The notes under the pieces were generated by a model. That model was not told the DNA's origin. It searched no databases and worked only from the letters and a program-made list of their open reading frames with translations. Made by a program: the position numbers and the translations under genes. From JAEKNW01 sp963678375 (GTDB lineage Bacteria > Cloacimonadota > Cloacimonadia > Cloacimonadales > JAFGVF01): DNA of 64,000 nucleotides. Of the stretch, positions 28,449 to 36,650 are shown piece after piece (the stretch's first letter is position 1; every line of letters starts with the position of its first letter). The stretch spans positions 434,001 to 498,000 of the forward strand of contig OY782831.1 in the NCBI GenBank assembly GCA_963678375.2, given 5' to 3'.

Positions 28449-29738
28449 ATGAAAAGTTTTAAAATTTGTTTATTATTAGGATTTGTAGTTATTTTTTTTT
28501 TAGTTAGTGGATGTCAAGATAAAGCAACAAACTCGAAAGCTTCTGAGATTACTGGGACAATTGAAGTTGATTTTGAAGAACTTTATAATAACAATATAAT
28601 ACCAGATAGTCTAATCATCTCTTTTGGAAACAGTAATAAAACTAATTACTTTACATATAAGCATTTACAAAGTCAAATGGAATTATATATAAACATAGAC
28701 TTTGATGCACAAACAGAACGCACTATTAATACAACTCTTTACTGGGGTGATTCTAATCGAAGTGCATACTCAAAATTTAGGATTGATGAAAATAATTTTA
28801 TTGGCAATCTTAAGGCAAAATACTATCATCAGAATGTAATTCTTACTCTTGACACTAACCCTGCAAGAAGTGTTACTGTTTCTGATTTCTATAATTTCAC
28901 AGCTCTAGATAAATTCTTCAAAGAATATAAAATTGAAAATGTTGAGGCTATTGCTGATCAATATTGTAATACACCTATGAACTTCTTGATGGAACGCAGT
29001 ATTTTATGGCATCTTTTAGATGAAAATATGATCCCAGTATATCCTTATCCTTTTGGAAATTATTATAATCCAGTTTTAACTTGTAATAATGCCTTTGGAT
29101 TTTATGATCAGTATATCAAGACCGATAATCAAGATTATTTAGCCTGGTTCTATGTAAACGCAGATTGGATAATAGATTATAAAGATAGTGATTCTTTTCT
29201 GAAGTACGCTTTTGAGAATACACATGAAACTGTAACTTTACCTTTCGGTTGGACATCTGCAATGGCTCAAGGTCAAGCATTAGCCTTGATGTGCATAGCC
29301 TACCATAATTCAAGAGATGAGAAATATCTTCAAGCAGCTGATGAATTTTTTGTGACTATGCATACCAATAATGCTACTTCTTGGAATTTTTATATAGATG
29401 ATGAAGATTATCTATGGTATGAAGAATATCCAAGTAGTGACTTCTGTCATGTTCTCAATGGTAAATTATTCGCTACTTGGGGCTTATGGGAATACTATTG
29501 CATTACAAGAGATAATGATGCTTTGAGACTTTTCCAGGGATCTATTGCCTCTGTTATTGACCATTATCCTCTATGGGATATTGATGGTGTTGATGGTTCA
29601 CGTTATTGTAAACACACCAACACTGTTTCCAGTTATCATTGGATTCATAAGGCACAATTAATGGAATACTATAACATGTTCAATATTAATGAATTTAAAA
29701 TTTTCCATGATACTATTACTAATCAAAGAAATAAGTAA
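28449..29738 (+). CDS. Lipoprotein with D-glucuronyl C5-epimerase-like domain
   Basis: I start at ATG 28449 (429 aa), because AAGGAGA lies 6 bases before it and the lipoprotein signal (ending L-V-S-G-C) begins there; the frame itself extends to 28416. The C-terminal ~250 residues resemble the alpha/alpha-toroid of glucuronyl C5-epimerases: W-T-S-A-M-A-Q-G-Q-A-L-A-L, V-L-N-G-K-L-F-A-T-W-G-L-W-E-Y and the S-S-Y-H-W-I-H-K-A-Q-L region. Those enzymes invert C5 of uronic acids within a finished polysaccharide. A lipid-anchored form would act in the periplasm or on the surface. Being divergent from the polysaccharide cluster, which has a uronic-acid-type dehydrogenase, it may edit that polymer; this is inference. 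Confidence 0.7.
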   Translation: MKSFKICLLLGFVVIFFLVSGCQDKATNSKASEITGTIEVDFEELYNNNIIPDSLIISFGNSNKTNYFTYKHLQSQMELYINIDFDAQTERTINTTLYWGDSNRSAYSKFRIDENNFIGNLKAKYYHQNVILTLDTNPARSVTVSDFYNFTALDKFFKEYKIENVEAIADQYCNTPMNFLMERSILWHLLDENMIPVYPYPFGNYYNPVLTCNNAFGFYDQYIKTDNQDYLAWFYVNADWIIDYKDSDSFLKYAFENTHETVTLPFGWTSAMAQGQALALMCIAYHNSRDEKYLQAADEFFVTMHTNNATSWNFYIDDEDYLWYEEYPSSDFCHVLNGKLFATWGLWEYYCITRDNDALRLFQGSIASVIDHYPLWDIDGVDGSRYCKHTNTVSSYHWIHKAQLMEYYNMFNINEFKIFHDTITNQRNK

Positions 29739-29933
29739 TTCACTTCTTATTGAAAATACTTACTAAATCTCTTTTTTTGAGAGAGTATTGAAGTTATCAA
29801 CACTCCTCAACTTCTTCGGTTTGAGATTCATGGGTCAATTTTATAAGTGTTTAAACTTCTTACTGGCTAATGCCTTCTTACTAGTGTTTTATTGGGTATT
29901 CTTATCTTAAGCATAAAACTAATAACAAATTAC

Positions 29934-29963
29934 TTGACTTTATCCTTATTCCTATTTTATGTA
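29934..29963 (+). promoter_or_regulatory. Possible promoter for the DUF4159 gene
   Basis: TTGACT at 29934-29939 and TATGTA at 29958-29963, spacer 18. The -10 match is poor, so this is a weak call. Confidence 0.3.
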
Positions 29964-29988
29964 ACTAAAAGTCTTTAAGGAGCTGAAT

Positions 29989-30639
29989 ATTAAGAGAATT
30001 ATTTTCGGATTAGCAATGTTACTAATAGCTACACTTGCTTTTGGTCAGATGCAGTTAGCACGACTTCACTACACAGGTGGTGGGGATTGGTATAATGATC
30101 CAGAAGTCTTACCTAATCTAGCTAAGTACGTTAATAAAGAGCTGAATACTAACTTTTCTCTTGATGAAAAAGTCATAAAACTCACAGATTCTGAACTTCC
30201 AGATTACCCCTTTATATATATGACTGGTCACGGAAATGTTAAGTTTTCTAATAGGGAGATTGAAAATTTGAGAGAATATCTTTTAAATGGTGGTTTTCTC
30301 TATTGTGACGATGATTATGGACTAGACAAATCCTTCAGAAAAGAAATTAAGCGACTATTTCCCAATAAAGAATTAGTAGAGCTACCCCAAGGGCATGATT
30401 TTTTTAAATCTTATTATAACTTTCCGCAAGGTACACCGAAAATCCATGAACACGATAATAAGCGTCCCCAAACTTTTGCTATTTTCGATGATTTTGGAAG
30501 ATTAATGCTTCTATACACTTATGAATCAAATATCTCTGACGGTTGGGCAGATTATTCTACTCATCAAAACTCAGACCAAACACGTGAGAGAGCCTTACAA
30601 TTTGGAACTAATATCTTATATTATCTTCTAACAAAATAA
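29989..30639 (+). CDS. DUF4159 domain protein, exported, probable ATT start
   Basis: The product matches DUF4159 (L-A-R-L-H-Y-T-G-G-G-D-W, Y-P-F-I-Y-M-T-G-H-G, L-R-E-Y-L-L-N-G-G-F-L-Y-C-D-D, Y-x-F-P-Q-G-T-P-K-I-H-x-H). Its role is unknown; it is often predicted periplasmic. The first in-frame ATG (30016) would remove most of the export signal. Nine codons upstream, an ATT at 29989 lies 6 bases after AAGGAG and gives K-R-I-I-F-G-L-A-M-L-L-I-A-T-L-A-F-G-Q, a complete signal peptide. ATT as a start codon is rare but known (infC). The total is 216 aa. It is followed after 2 bp by the LpxH-like gene, so the two are probably co-transcribed. Confidence 0.75.
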   Translation: MKRIIFGLAMLLIATLAFGQMQLARLHYTGGGDWYNDPEVLPNLAKYVNKELNTNFSLDEKVIKLTDSELPDYPFIYMTGHGNVKFSNREIENLREYLLNGGFLYCDDDYGLDKSFRKEIKRLFPNKELVELPQGHDFFKSYYNFPQGTPKIHEHDNKRPQTFAIFDDFGRLMLLYTYESNISDGWADYSTHQNSDQTRERALQFGTNILYYLLTK

Positions 30640-30641
30640 TT

Positions 30642-31373
30642 ATGAAAATTATAGTAATTTCAGATACACATATCAAGTTTAATGAAAATAATGAGGATAG
30701 GGAAAGAAGAGAAAGAGTAACATCTTTCTTGCAAAATCTTCCTTCAGATACTGACTTGCTAGTTCTCAATGGAGATATCTTTGATCTTTGGTTTGACTGG
30801 AATAGTGTAATTATTGCTGGTTACTATGATTTTATCCATGAGCTCAAAAGCGTGATGAATCGAGGTATAAGAATTGTAATGTTAGCTGGTAATCATGATT
30901 TTTGGTTCAATGGCTTTTTAGAAAGACTAGGAATCGAAATCTATCCTGATTACTACATTACCATTGATAACCAGAAACAGATTTATATTACTCACGGAGA
31001 TAAACATACATCAAATGATTTTAGATACTTTATCTTTCGTAACCTTCTTAGAAATAGAATAACAAAGTTAATTTTCAATCTAATTCACCCTGAGTTGTCC
31101 TTAAATATCGGCAAAAAACTCTCTCGATCTAGCAGGGATAGACAAGATTCACCAGAGATTACTAAGAGAAAGAATCAAGGTCTTGTTGATTTTGCTGAGA
31201 AAAAAATTAAAGAGGGTTATCAAATCGTAATTATGGGTCACGCACATAATCCACAAAAAAATGAAATCGGTCAAGGCTATTATCTTAACAGCGGAGACTG
31301 GATTGTTCATAATAGCTATATAGAAATTATTGCTGGACAAGCCCAGCTTAAATATTTTAACAATAAAAAATAA
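30642..31373 (+). CDS. LpxH-like calcineurin-type phosphoesterase
   Basis: 243 aa. The metallophosphoesterase motifs are complete: I-S-D-T-H (residues 6-10), L-N-G-D-I-F-D-L-W, L-A-G-N-H-D-F-W and I-M-G-H-A-H-N-P. The layout G-D-I-F-D-L-W followed by G-N-H-D fits UDP-2,3-diacylglucosamine diphosphatase (LpxH/LpxI role), which makes lipid X in lipid A synthesis. That fits a bacterium with an O-antigen cluster nearby. It starts 3 bases after the DUF4159 stop without a clear Shine-Dalgarno, suggesting coupled translation. Another sugar-nucleotide or general phosphodiesterase is possible. Confidence 0.75.
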   Translation: MKIIVISDTHIKFNENNEDRERRERVTSFLQNLPSDTDLLVLNGDIFDLWFDWNSVIIAGYYDFIHELKSVMNRGIRIVMLAGNHDFWFNGFLERLGIEIYPDYYITIDNQKQIYITHGDKHTSNDFRYFIFRNLLRNRITKLIFNLIHPELSLNIGKKLSRSSRDRQDSPEITKRKNQGLVDFAEKKIKEGYQIVIMGHAHNPQKNEIGQGYYLNSGDWIVHNSYIEIIAGQAQLKYFNNKK

Positions 31374-31385
31374 ACGGAGGATTTA

Positions 31386-32180
31386 ATGAAAATTCACAAA
31401 ATATTACTACTTAGTCTGATATTGATTAGCTTTAGTTTAACACTTAGTGGAAAAAACATTAATGCAGTAATTGAGACCAATTTAGGAGACATAGAAGTCG
31501 AGTTAACAAAGGACCTAACTCCTAAAACTGTAGATAATTTCGTAAAACTTGCTAATGAAGGCTTCTATGAAGGAATCTACTTTCACAGAGTTATTCCTGA
31601 TTTCATGATTCAAGCTGGTTGCCCTAACACACTTAATGACAATAGAGCTGATGATGGGAGAGGCAATCCTGGATATCAATTTGAAGATGAGACTTATTCC
31701 AAAGAAGGTGCGAAAAAACTTACTGGTAAGGTAGCAAGTGAACAAGAAGCAATTCGCTTATATCAAGAAATTCTAGCACCTTATATGCAAAGAAATGGTG
31801 ATAAAGCAGATAGTGAAATCTCTAATATCATGAAAAATGTTGCTGAACAACAATCAGGTGCTCCAATTATGGCTAAAACTTATGAATACTTCTATGATAA
31901 GACTAACACAAGCCCACTTTTTTCAAAAGGTAAATTAATTGCAAGTGTTGACTATGGTACACTTTGTATGGCAAACTCTGGACCTAACACTAACGGCTCC
32001 CAGTTCTTTATCGTAACTAAAAAAGATGGTGCAGCATGGCTTAATGGCAAACACACTGTCTTCGGTAAAGTCACCAAAGGGATGGATATTGTTCACAAAA
32101 TCGAGCAATTACCTCGTGATAAAGCCGATAATCCACTTGAAAAAAATCAAGCTATCATTGAAAAAGTAGTAATAAAATAA
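31386..32180 (+). CDS. Periplasmic cyclophilin-type peptidyl-prolyl isomerase with insertion
   Basis: 264 aa with an N-terminal signal peptide (residues 1-22). The cyclophilin core is recognisable by F-H-R-V-I-P-D-F-M-I-Q-A-G and G-S-Q-F-F-I-V-T-K. Between the two halves (about residues 95-180) sits a helical insertion of ~80 residues, longer than in PpiA; similar insertions occur in Bacteroidota and related phyla. It should catalyse proline isomerisation during folding of exported proteins. It has a Shine-Dalgarno (ACGGAGG) and overlaps the following small gene by 1 bp. Confidence 0.88.
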   Translation: MKIHKILLLSLILISFSLTLSGKNINAVIETNLGDIEVELTKDLTPKTVDNFVKLANEGFYEGIYFHRVIPDFMIQAGCPNTLNDNRADDGRGNPGYQFEDETYSKEGAKKLTGKVASEQEAIRLYQEILAPYMQRNGDKADSEISNIMKNVAEQQSGAPIMAKTYEYFYDKTNTSPLFSKGKLIASVDYGTLCMANSGPNTNGSQFFIVTKKDGAAWLNGKHTVFGKVTKGMDIVHKIEQLPRDKADNPLEKNQAIIEKVVIK

Positions 32181-32377
32181 TGAAAGCCCTATATACATTT
32201 GTAGATAGCCATGGTGCAAAGGTCTATGTTGTTATCAGTAAAATTCGCAAAGTCTCTTTATCTTTAGGAAGTATAATCCTACAATTTGATAACGGAGATA
32301 ATGAAACTTATGATGTAGAAAATGGTACTGAAGTTCTTAGAGAGATCCTAAACTCTTTAGAAGAATTCTACAAATAA
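32180..32377 (+). CDS. Small conserved-looking protein, unknown function
   Basis: 65 aa, starting in the stop of the cyclophilin gene (TAATG), which is good evidence of real, coupled translation. The pattern of alternating hydrophobic residues (V-Y-V-V-I-S-K-I, S-I-I-L-Q-F-D-N-G-D) suggests a small beta protein. I recognise no family and see no signal peptide. Confidence 0.6.
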   Translation: MKALYTFVDSHGAKVYVVISKIRKVSLSLGSIILQFDNGDNETYDVENGTEVLREILNSLEEFYK

Positions 32378-32389
32378 TTTACTTAATGA

Positions 32390-32423
32390 GGGGAGATTAG
32401 TTCTGCTAATTTCCCCAATTTTT
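32390..32423 (+). terminator. Intrinsic terminator abutting the ttcA start
   Basis: An 11-bp stem with one G-U pair (32390-32400 with 32406-32416) and a U-rich tail ending 4 bases before the next ATG. It ends the cyclophilin operon. Confidence 0.85.
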
Positions 32424-32426
32424 ATT

Positions 32427-33137
32427 ATGAACTTAAAGATAAAAGCACAAATACAAGCTATCATTGATTCTTCTAATGAGAAATGGGATTTAATAAAAAA
32501 TGACCAAGCTTATGTCCTTGCTGTTTCTGGAGGAAAAGACTCACTTGCCCTCTTAACTATCCTTTCTGACTACCTAGATAATTTCAGATGTGTTCATATT
32601 GCTATCCAAACAGATTCAGATCTCTCCTTTACTCCCTATGTAGAAAAGTTTTCATCACTTGAAGTGATCCAAACAGTTATTATGAAAGAAGTTATAGCTT
32701 CAAAGAAAAATCCATGTTTCATTTGCAGTAGAAGACGTAATCAAGCAATCTTCGAATATGCACATAGTAAAGGGATTAAAAAAGTTATCTTCGCTCATAA
32801 TCGGGATGATGTTACTGAAACTCTTTTAATGAATATGCTTTATTCGAGAAAAATATCTACAATGCTACCCAAACAAGAGCTCTTTGGGGGTAAAATTCAA
32901 GTTGTTAGACCCCTCTATGAAGTCCCTGAAATTCTCTTAAGCAACTACGCTAAAGATATTCCTTCAATTAAAAAATCATGTTTCTATGATGGACACACTA
33001 AAAGGCAATATATCAAGGATTTACTAACAAAGATAAGTAGAGAACACCCTGACATAAATGCCCATGATAATCTTTATAATTCTATCTTAAACTTAGACTT
33101 AGATCATCTTCCCAGCTTTTTTGAAAAGAAGAAATAA
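32427..33137 (+). CDS. ttcA: TtcA-family tRNA 2-thiolation protein
   Basis: 236 aa. The PP-loop S-G-G-K-D-S (around residue 35) binds ATP, and C-F-I-C at ~95 supplies the iron-sulfur cysteine pair of TtcA, followed by R-R-R-N and the A-H-N-R-D-D-V-T-E-T motif. TtcA thiolates cytidine 32 of tRNA. The third cluster-binding cysteine would be C184 in K-K-S-C-F-Y-D. The ATG follows a terminator hairpin directly, with no Shine-Dalgarno in sight, so translation may be leaderless or depend on readthrough. Length is somewhat short compared with E. coli TtcA but the core is complete. Confidence 0.85.
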   Translation: MNLKIKAQIQAIIDSSNEKWDLIKNDQAYVLAVSGGKDSLALLTILSDYLDNFRCVHIAIQTDSDLSFTPYVEKFSSLEVIQTVIMKEVIASKKNPCFICSRRRNQAIFEYAHSKGIKKVIFAHNRDDVTETLLMNMLYSRKISTMLPKQELFGGKIQVVRPLYEVPEILLSNYAKDIPSIKKSCFYDGHTKRQYIKDLLTKISREHPDINAHDNLYNSILNLDLDHLPSFFEKKK

Positions 33138-33319
33138 GGGGAAGAACTGCTTATTTGTCGGAGTCGGGACATAATATCAGTCATCTTCAGTCTATCAACT
33201 AAAGAGAATAATAAATCAAGCTTGTTTGGGGGCAGAGAGAATCTCCATCATCCACAGAAGAGGCAAACATCCATTCAAAGACAGAATAAATCTCCACTAT
33301 CCTACTAAAACCAATATGT

Positions 33320-33766
33320 TTAAACCAATAAGTCTACAATCATTTCCAAGCCTTTTCTATCATCTTCATCAAAAGAATTAAAGTCTTTACTATCAACATC
33401 TAAGACAGCAATGATTTCCTTACCTTTGAATATAGGAATAACAATTTCAGATTTTGAACGAGAATCACAAGCTATATGGCCTGGAAACTTTTCAACATCT
33501 GTAACGATTATACTTTTCTTTTCATTAATACTTGCCCAACAGACACCTATATCTTTCTTAAGAACTAAACAAGCTACAGGACCCTGATAGGCCTGAACTG
33601 TTAATTCTCCATCTTTTAGAAAATAGAATCCTGTCCAAAAGTAATATTTAAATTTATGATGTAAGACTGCACAGGTTGTAGCCATTCTAGCATGTATATC
33701 AGTGGTTTTCGTGAACAATTCTTCTAATTGCTCTGCTACTCTTTTATATCTTCCTATTTTATCCAT
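33320..33766 (-). CDS. msrC: Free methionine-(R)-sulfoxide reductase (GAF-domain)
   Basis: 148 aa GAF protein with the three cysteines of fRMsr: C66, C76 and C100, at the same spacings (10 and 24) as C84, C94 and C118 of the E. coli enzyme. Typical sequences are G-P-V-A-C, I-G-V-C-W, H-I-A-C-D-S-R-S-K-S-E-I-V-I-P. It reduces free methionine-R-sulfoxide using thioredoxin. It begins 3 bases after the PfkB-type kinase gene on the same strand. Together with Tpx and the Prx6-type enzyme it belongs to the oxidative-damage defence of this genome. Confidence 0.9.
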   Translation of the reverse strand: MDKIGRYKRVAEQLEELFTKTTDIHARMATTCAVLHHKFKYYFWTGFYFLKDGELTVQAYQGPVACLVLKKDIGVCWASINEKKSIIVTDVEKFPGHIACDSRSKSEIVIPIFKGKEIIAVLDVDSKDFNSFDEDDRKGLEMIVDLLV

Positions 33767-33769
33767 ATA

Positions 33770-34870
33770 TTACTCTCCTATATGATTATTGCTAAACTGC
33801 TTGATAAATTCTTTAAGCTCGTGTGTTTTTGGAGATCTTTGTTGCCTAACATAGAAACCAGAAGTACAGACGCCTGTTAGGAGAGCTTGGTCTGGATTCA
33901 AACCATTAAGAAGTCCATAGCAAAAACCTGCATTGAAATTATCTCCAGCCCCTGTTGAAAGCTTTGGATTTGGAGTATAAGGTCCATCTTGCCAAATGCC
34001 TCTATTTTCATACCCACTACAAGCACCTTTGATATCATGAATAACACAGGAGAATATCCCCATTTCTTGTTTTATCATTAGGGCTCTCTGGGCTAAATCA
34101 GACTCCTCTTTCTTAAGAATTTGTGAGATTAGTTCAGACTCATTTTTGTTTAATCCTAAGACTACTTTTCCTACTTTTTGCATATTACTAATATAATAAA
34201 TTGCTTCTCTTAAGTCTTGTTTATCACGCTTAGTAGGATCACTTAAATCAAAATAGATATAAGGTTTATGGTCTGTTTTCTTTAGCATTTCTGTCATACC
34301 TTCAATAATACCATTCATACCAAAAATAAGAGTCCAGTTATTAAAAGCTAGCAAATCACACTCTTTAACAAGTTCAAGTAGTTGTTTCTCCCCAACTGTA
34401 TTTATGATATTAGTCCAATTTATCCTATCCATACTTGCGATTTTACCTAGCATTATCTTACCATCATTAAACTCTAAAGCATCAGTGTGTCCTGGATCAG
34501 ATAGTGAAAAGCTCTTTCTACATTTATTAGAAAATTCTTGAAATAGTGGATGAATTTCATTTTTACCAATTCCTCCTATAAAATCAATACTATTACCAAG
34601 TTCAGCTAAGCAATTACCCATTATTGGAGCATTTCCTCCCAGTTTAATCAGTTTAGGAACTATTTCAATATTCATACTTAAACCAGCATATTTAGCAACT
34701 TTTTTAGCATAGTCGGAAATAGTTTTAATTGGTCTATAACTTGTAGCAGTTAATCTTTCTTCTACTACTTGACAGATTTCATCAATAAAGCCATCAAATC
34801 CCACTAAAATCTGATGTTTTTGCTTGTCATTAGCTTCTAGAATTTCAATTATTTCTGTAGAGTTACTCAT
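33770..34870 (-). CDS. PfkB-family carbohydrate kinase
   Basis: 366 aa with the ribokinase/PfkB layout: early G-F-D-G-F-I-D-E, K-L-G-G-N-A-P-I-M-G-N-C-L-A-E-L-G and the C-terminal S-T-G-A-G-D-N-F-N-A-G-F, whose Asp is the catalytic base and whose Gly-rich turn holds the phosphate. Substrate unknown (sugar or nucleoside). The frame begins at 34873 with GTG, but the ATG at 34870 has GAGGTG five bases upstream and is preferred. It is co-transcribed with fRMsr. Confidence 0.85.
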   Translation of the reverse strand: MSNSTEIIEILEANDKQKHQILVGFDGFIDEICQVVEERLTATSYRPIKTISDYAKKVAKYAGLSMNIEIVPKLIKLGGNAPIMGNCLAELGNSIDFIGGIGKNEIHPLFQEFSNKCRKSFSLSDPGHTDALEFNDGKIMLGKIASMDRINWTNIINTVGEKQLLELVKECDLLAFNNWTLIFGMNGIIEGMTEMLKKTDHKPYIYFDLSDPTKRDKQDLREAIYYISNMQKVGKVVLGLNKNESELISQILKKEESDLAQRALMIKQEMGIFSCVIHDIKGACSGYENRGIWQDGPYTPNPKLSTGAGDNFNAGFCYGLLNGLNPDQALLTGVCTSGFYVRQQRSPKTHELKEFIKQFSNNHIGE

Positions 34871-34975
34871 CACAACACCTCATGTTATTAGATAGTTTAC
34901 TCTTAAAAATAAGACTATTCTTTGTCAAATCAAAAAATCTAGTTATTCTGTTATAAAAAATTACTGAGGTCAAAT

Positions 34976-35593
34976 ATGTTGAAATTCTGGAAATACCTTG
35001 AGCTATTCTTAGTCTTTGTTATTCTTCCCCTATTAATGAAGTATAAAATTATACCTCTTCCACGCTTACTAACTCTCTTACTTGTCTTCCTATTTGTACT
35101 CTTTCTTTCAATAAAATTCAAGTATATAGATAAGAACTGGTATAAGATACCTAAACTAAATAAGCAATATTGGTTAAAAATGACCTTAATTTACTTAGGA
35201 ACTTTTATCTTCTTTATTGCTTATATCTACTTTTTTCTAGACGAAAAACCCTTTATTTTGTTAAGAGAAAGACCTCATTTAATGCTGATTATATCAATCT
35301 TTTATCCTCTGATTTCTGCCTTCCCTCAAGAATTAATCTATCGTCCCTTTTACTTTCAACGTTATAAAGATATACTATCAGATAAAGAGATTATAATTTC
35401 TAATATGTTTGCTTTTAGTTTCCTGCATATAATATATAATAACTTTCCAGCTCTAATACTTACTTTAATTTCAGGTTTAGTTTTTACTCTTAACTATTAT
35501 CGTCAACGATCTCTAATGCTAGTAACTATTGAACATTCTATCTTAGGCCTAATTGTTTTCTTTACTGGAATGGGTAGATATTTTTATAAGTAA
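34976..35593 (+). CDS. CPBP-family intramembrane metalloprotease
   Basis: 205 aa with about seven membrane segments. The CPBP (Abi/Rce1-like) motifs are recognisable: Q-E-L-I-Y-R-P-F (usual E-E-x3-R, first Glu replaced by Gln), F-A-F-S-F-L-H-I-I-Y-N and a final H-S-I-L-G-L. Family members cleave within or near the membrane and are found in processing and self-immunity roles. The replaced first Glu is seen in some active members, so activity is unclear. It is a single gene; the hairpin right after its stop fits the - strand better. Confidence 0.75.
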   Translation: MLKFWKYLELFLVFVILPLLMKYKIIPLPRLLTLLLVFLFVLFLSIKFKYIDKNWYKIPKLNKQYWLKMTLIYLGTFIFFIAYIYFFLDEKPFILLRERPHLMLIISIFYPLISAFPQELIYRPFYFQRYKDILSDKEIIISNMFAFSFLHIIYNNFPALILTLISGLVFTLNYYRQRSLMLVTIEHSILGLIVFFTGMGRYFYK

Positions 35594-35617
35594 AAAAAGG
35601 GCTGAACAAGTCAGCCC
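35592..35617 (-). terminator. Terminator for the small lipoprotein genes
   Basis: A 7-bp stem (35599-35605 with 35611-35617) with seven U on the - strand. It lies directly after the stop of the convergent CPBP gene and may serve both directions weakly. Confidence 0.8.
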
Positions 35618-35653
35618 AATAAATATCTCGGATTACTATTATCTTTAAGTTTC

Positions 35654-35947
35654 TTATTTTTTTACTTCAACTGATCTACAAGAAACAGTAACATAAGATG
35701 TGAAAACAGTGATTAAACCATCAATGAAAGTTTGTTCTGTTTTAATTTCATAGTTTTCTGCACCAGCAGCCATCTGATTAGTATTTACTTCATTAATTGG
35801 AATAAGGCCAAATAAAACATACCATTGACGAGCAGTTTGAATATTATTACCTTGAGCTCCGTTTCCTACTTTGTGGATATGAGTTGAACATGCAACCATA
35901 CTTAACAACATAATAACAATAAGTGATGTCATAAATAATTTTTTCAT
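35654..35947 (-). CDS. Bor-like lipoprotein
   Basis: 97 aa. Lipoprotein signal with S-M-V-A-C, then C-S-T-H-I-H-K-V-G and Q-W-Y-V-L-F-G-L-I-P-I-N, which resembles the lambda Bor/Iss lipoprotein family (serum-resistance-type outer-membrane lipoproteins), although no prophage is present here. It has a good Shine-Dalgarno (AAGGAGAT). It lies 11 bp after the next lipoprotein gene, so they form a two-gene unit. Confidence 0.75.
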   Translation of the reverse strand: MKKLFMTSLIVIMLLSMVACSTHIHKVGNGAQGNNIQTARQWYVLFGLIPINEVNTNQMAAGAENYEIKTEQTFIDGLITVFTSYVTVSCRSVEVKK

Positions 35948-35958
35948 AAGATCTCCTT

Positions 35959-36489
35959 TTAATTTAAAACTGCGATAGAGGCAAGATAAGTCTCTATCAT
36001 ATGAGATATATCCGGATATTTATCTTCTATAACTAAAACATTTGTATCAACATAATTATTCTCATCAATTGCAATCACTGCCTTTAATATTATATATTCT
36101 TGAGATCTAACTATGAACTGATGAAAATTTTTACCTTTGTAAGTAAAATTGCTCTTAGAAATTATCTCTTTCCCAGCAAAAGTAGGCTCAACTTCCTTTA
36201 AGTAATTAGTGAAATTCCCATCCATATAGGCTTTGATAGTTATCATTCCAGATAAATTTGCATTTTGGAAGAATAACATATTCTCTTTACCTTCAGAAGC
36301 TTTATCATCAACTAACCATTCTTTTAAATGGGCAACTTGAACAGTTGGAGATACCCTTATTTTGTCTTTTACTAATAAAGAATCATAGTTTAAATTAATG
36401 GAATCAAGGGACTTATCACTAGGAGTCTTGTTACAAGCAAGAGACAATAAAACAACGAATAAAACTAGCATTATATATATTTTTTTCAT
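35959..36489 (-). CDS. Lipoprotein of unknown function
   Basis: 176 aa; lipobox L-S-L-A-C at about residue 19. The mature region (F-Q-N-A-N-L-S-G-M-I-T-I-K-A-Y-M-D-G-N-F) looks like a small alpha/beta domain but I cannot name a family. GGAG lies just ahead of the ATG, and a good promoter candidate is upstream. It is co-transcribed with the Bor-like gene. Confidence 0.7.
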   Translation of the reverse strand: MKKIYIMLVLFVVLLSLACNKTPSDKSLDSINLNYDSLLVKDKIRVSPTVQVAHLKEWLVDDKASEGKENMLFFQNANLSGMITIKAYMDGNFTNYLKEVEPTFAGKEIISKSNFTYKGKNFHQFIVRSQEYIILKAVIAIDENNYVDTNVLVIEDKYPDISHMIETYLASIAVLN

Positions 36490-36519
36490 ATTTCTCCATT
36501 ATTATATAATTAATATCTA

Positions 36520-36547
36520 ATTATTTATTGGTAATCTTGGTTGTCAA
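36520..36547 (-). promoter_or_regulatory. Promoter of the two-lipoprotein operon
   Basis: TTGACA (36542-36547 on the - strand) and AATAAT (36520-36525), spacer 16, ending 31 bp before the start codon. Confidence 0.5.
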
Positions 36548-36584
36548 TAAAAAAAGTAGAGACGCATCATTTTTGCGTCTCTAC
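36548..36584 (-). terminator. Terminator of the M6 protease gene
   Basis: An 11-bp stem (36556-36566 with 36574-36584) followed by a U-run on the - strand, 67 bp beyond the protease stop. Confidence 0.9.
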
Positions 36585-36650
36585 ATATTAAACATTTATT
36601 TTAATATAGTTTAGTAAACACTAAACTAAGCTATCATAATCTTGATATGA

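Noticed and set aside
33138..33319. Gene remnant between ttcA and fRMsr
   Set aside because: A short - strand frame and a degenerate AATCTCCA repeat are present, but neither has a start site or family similarity.
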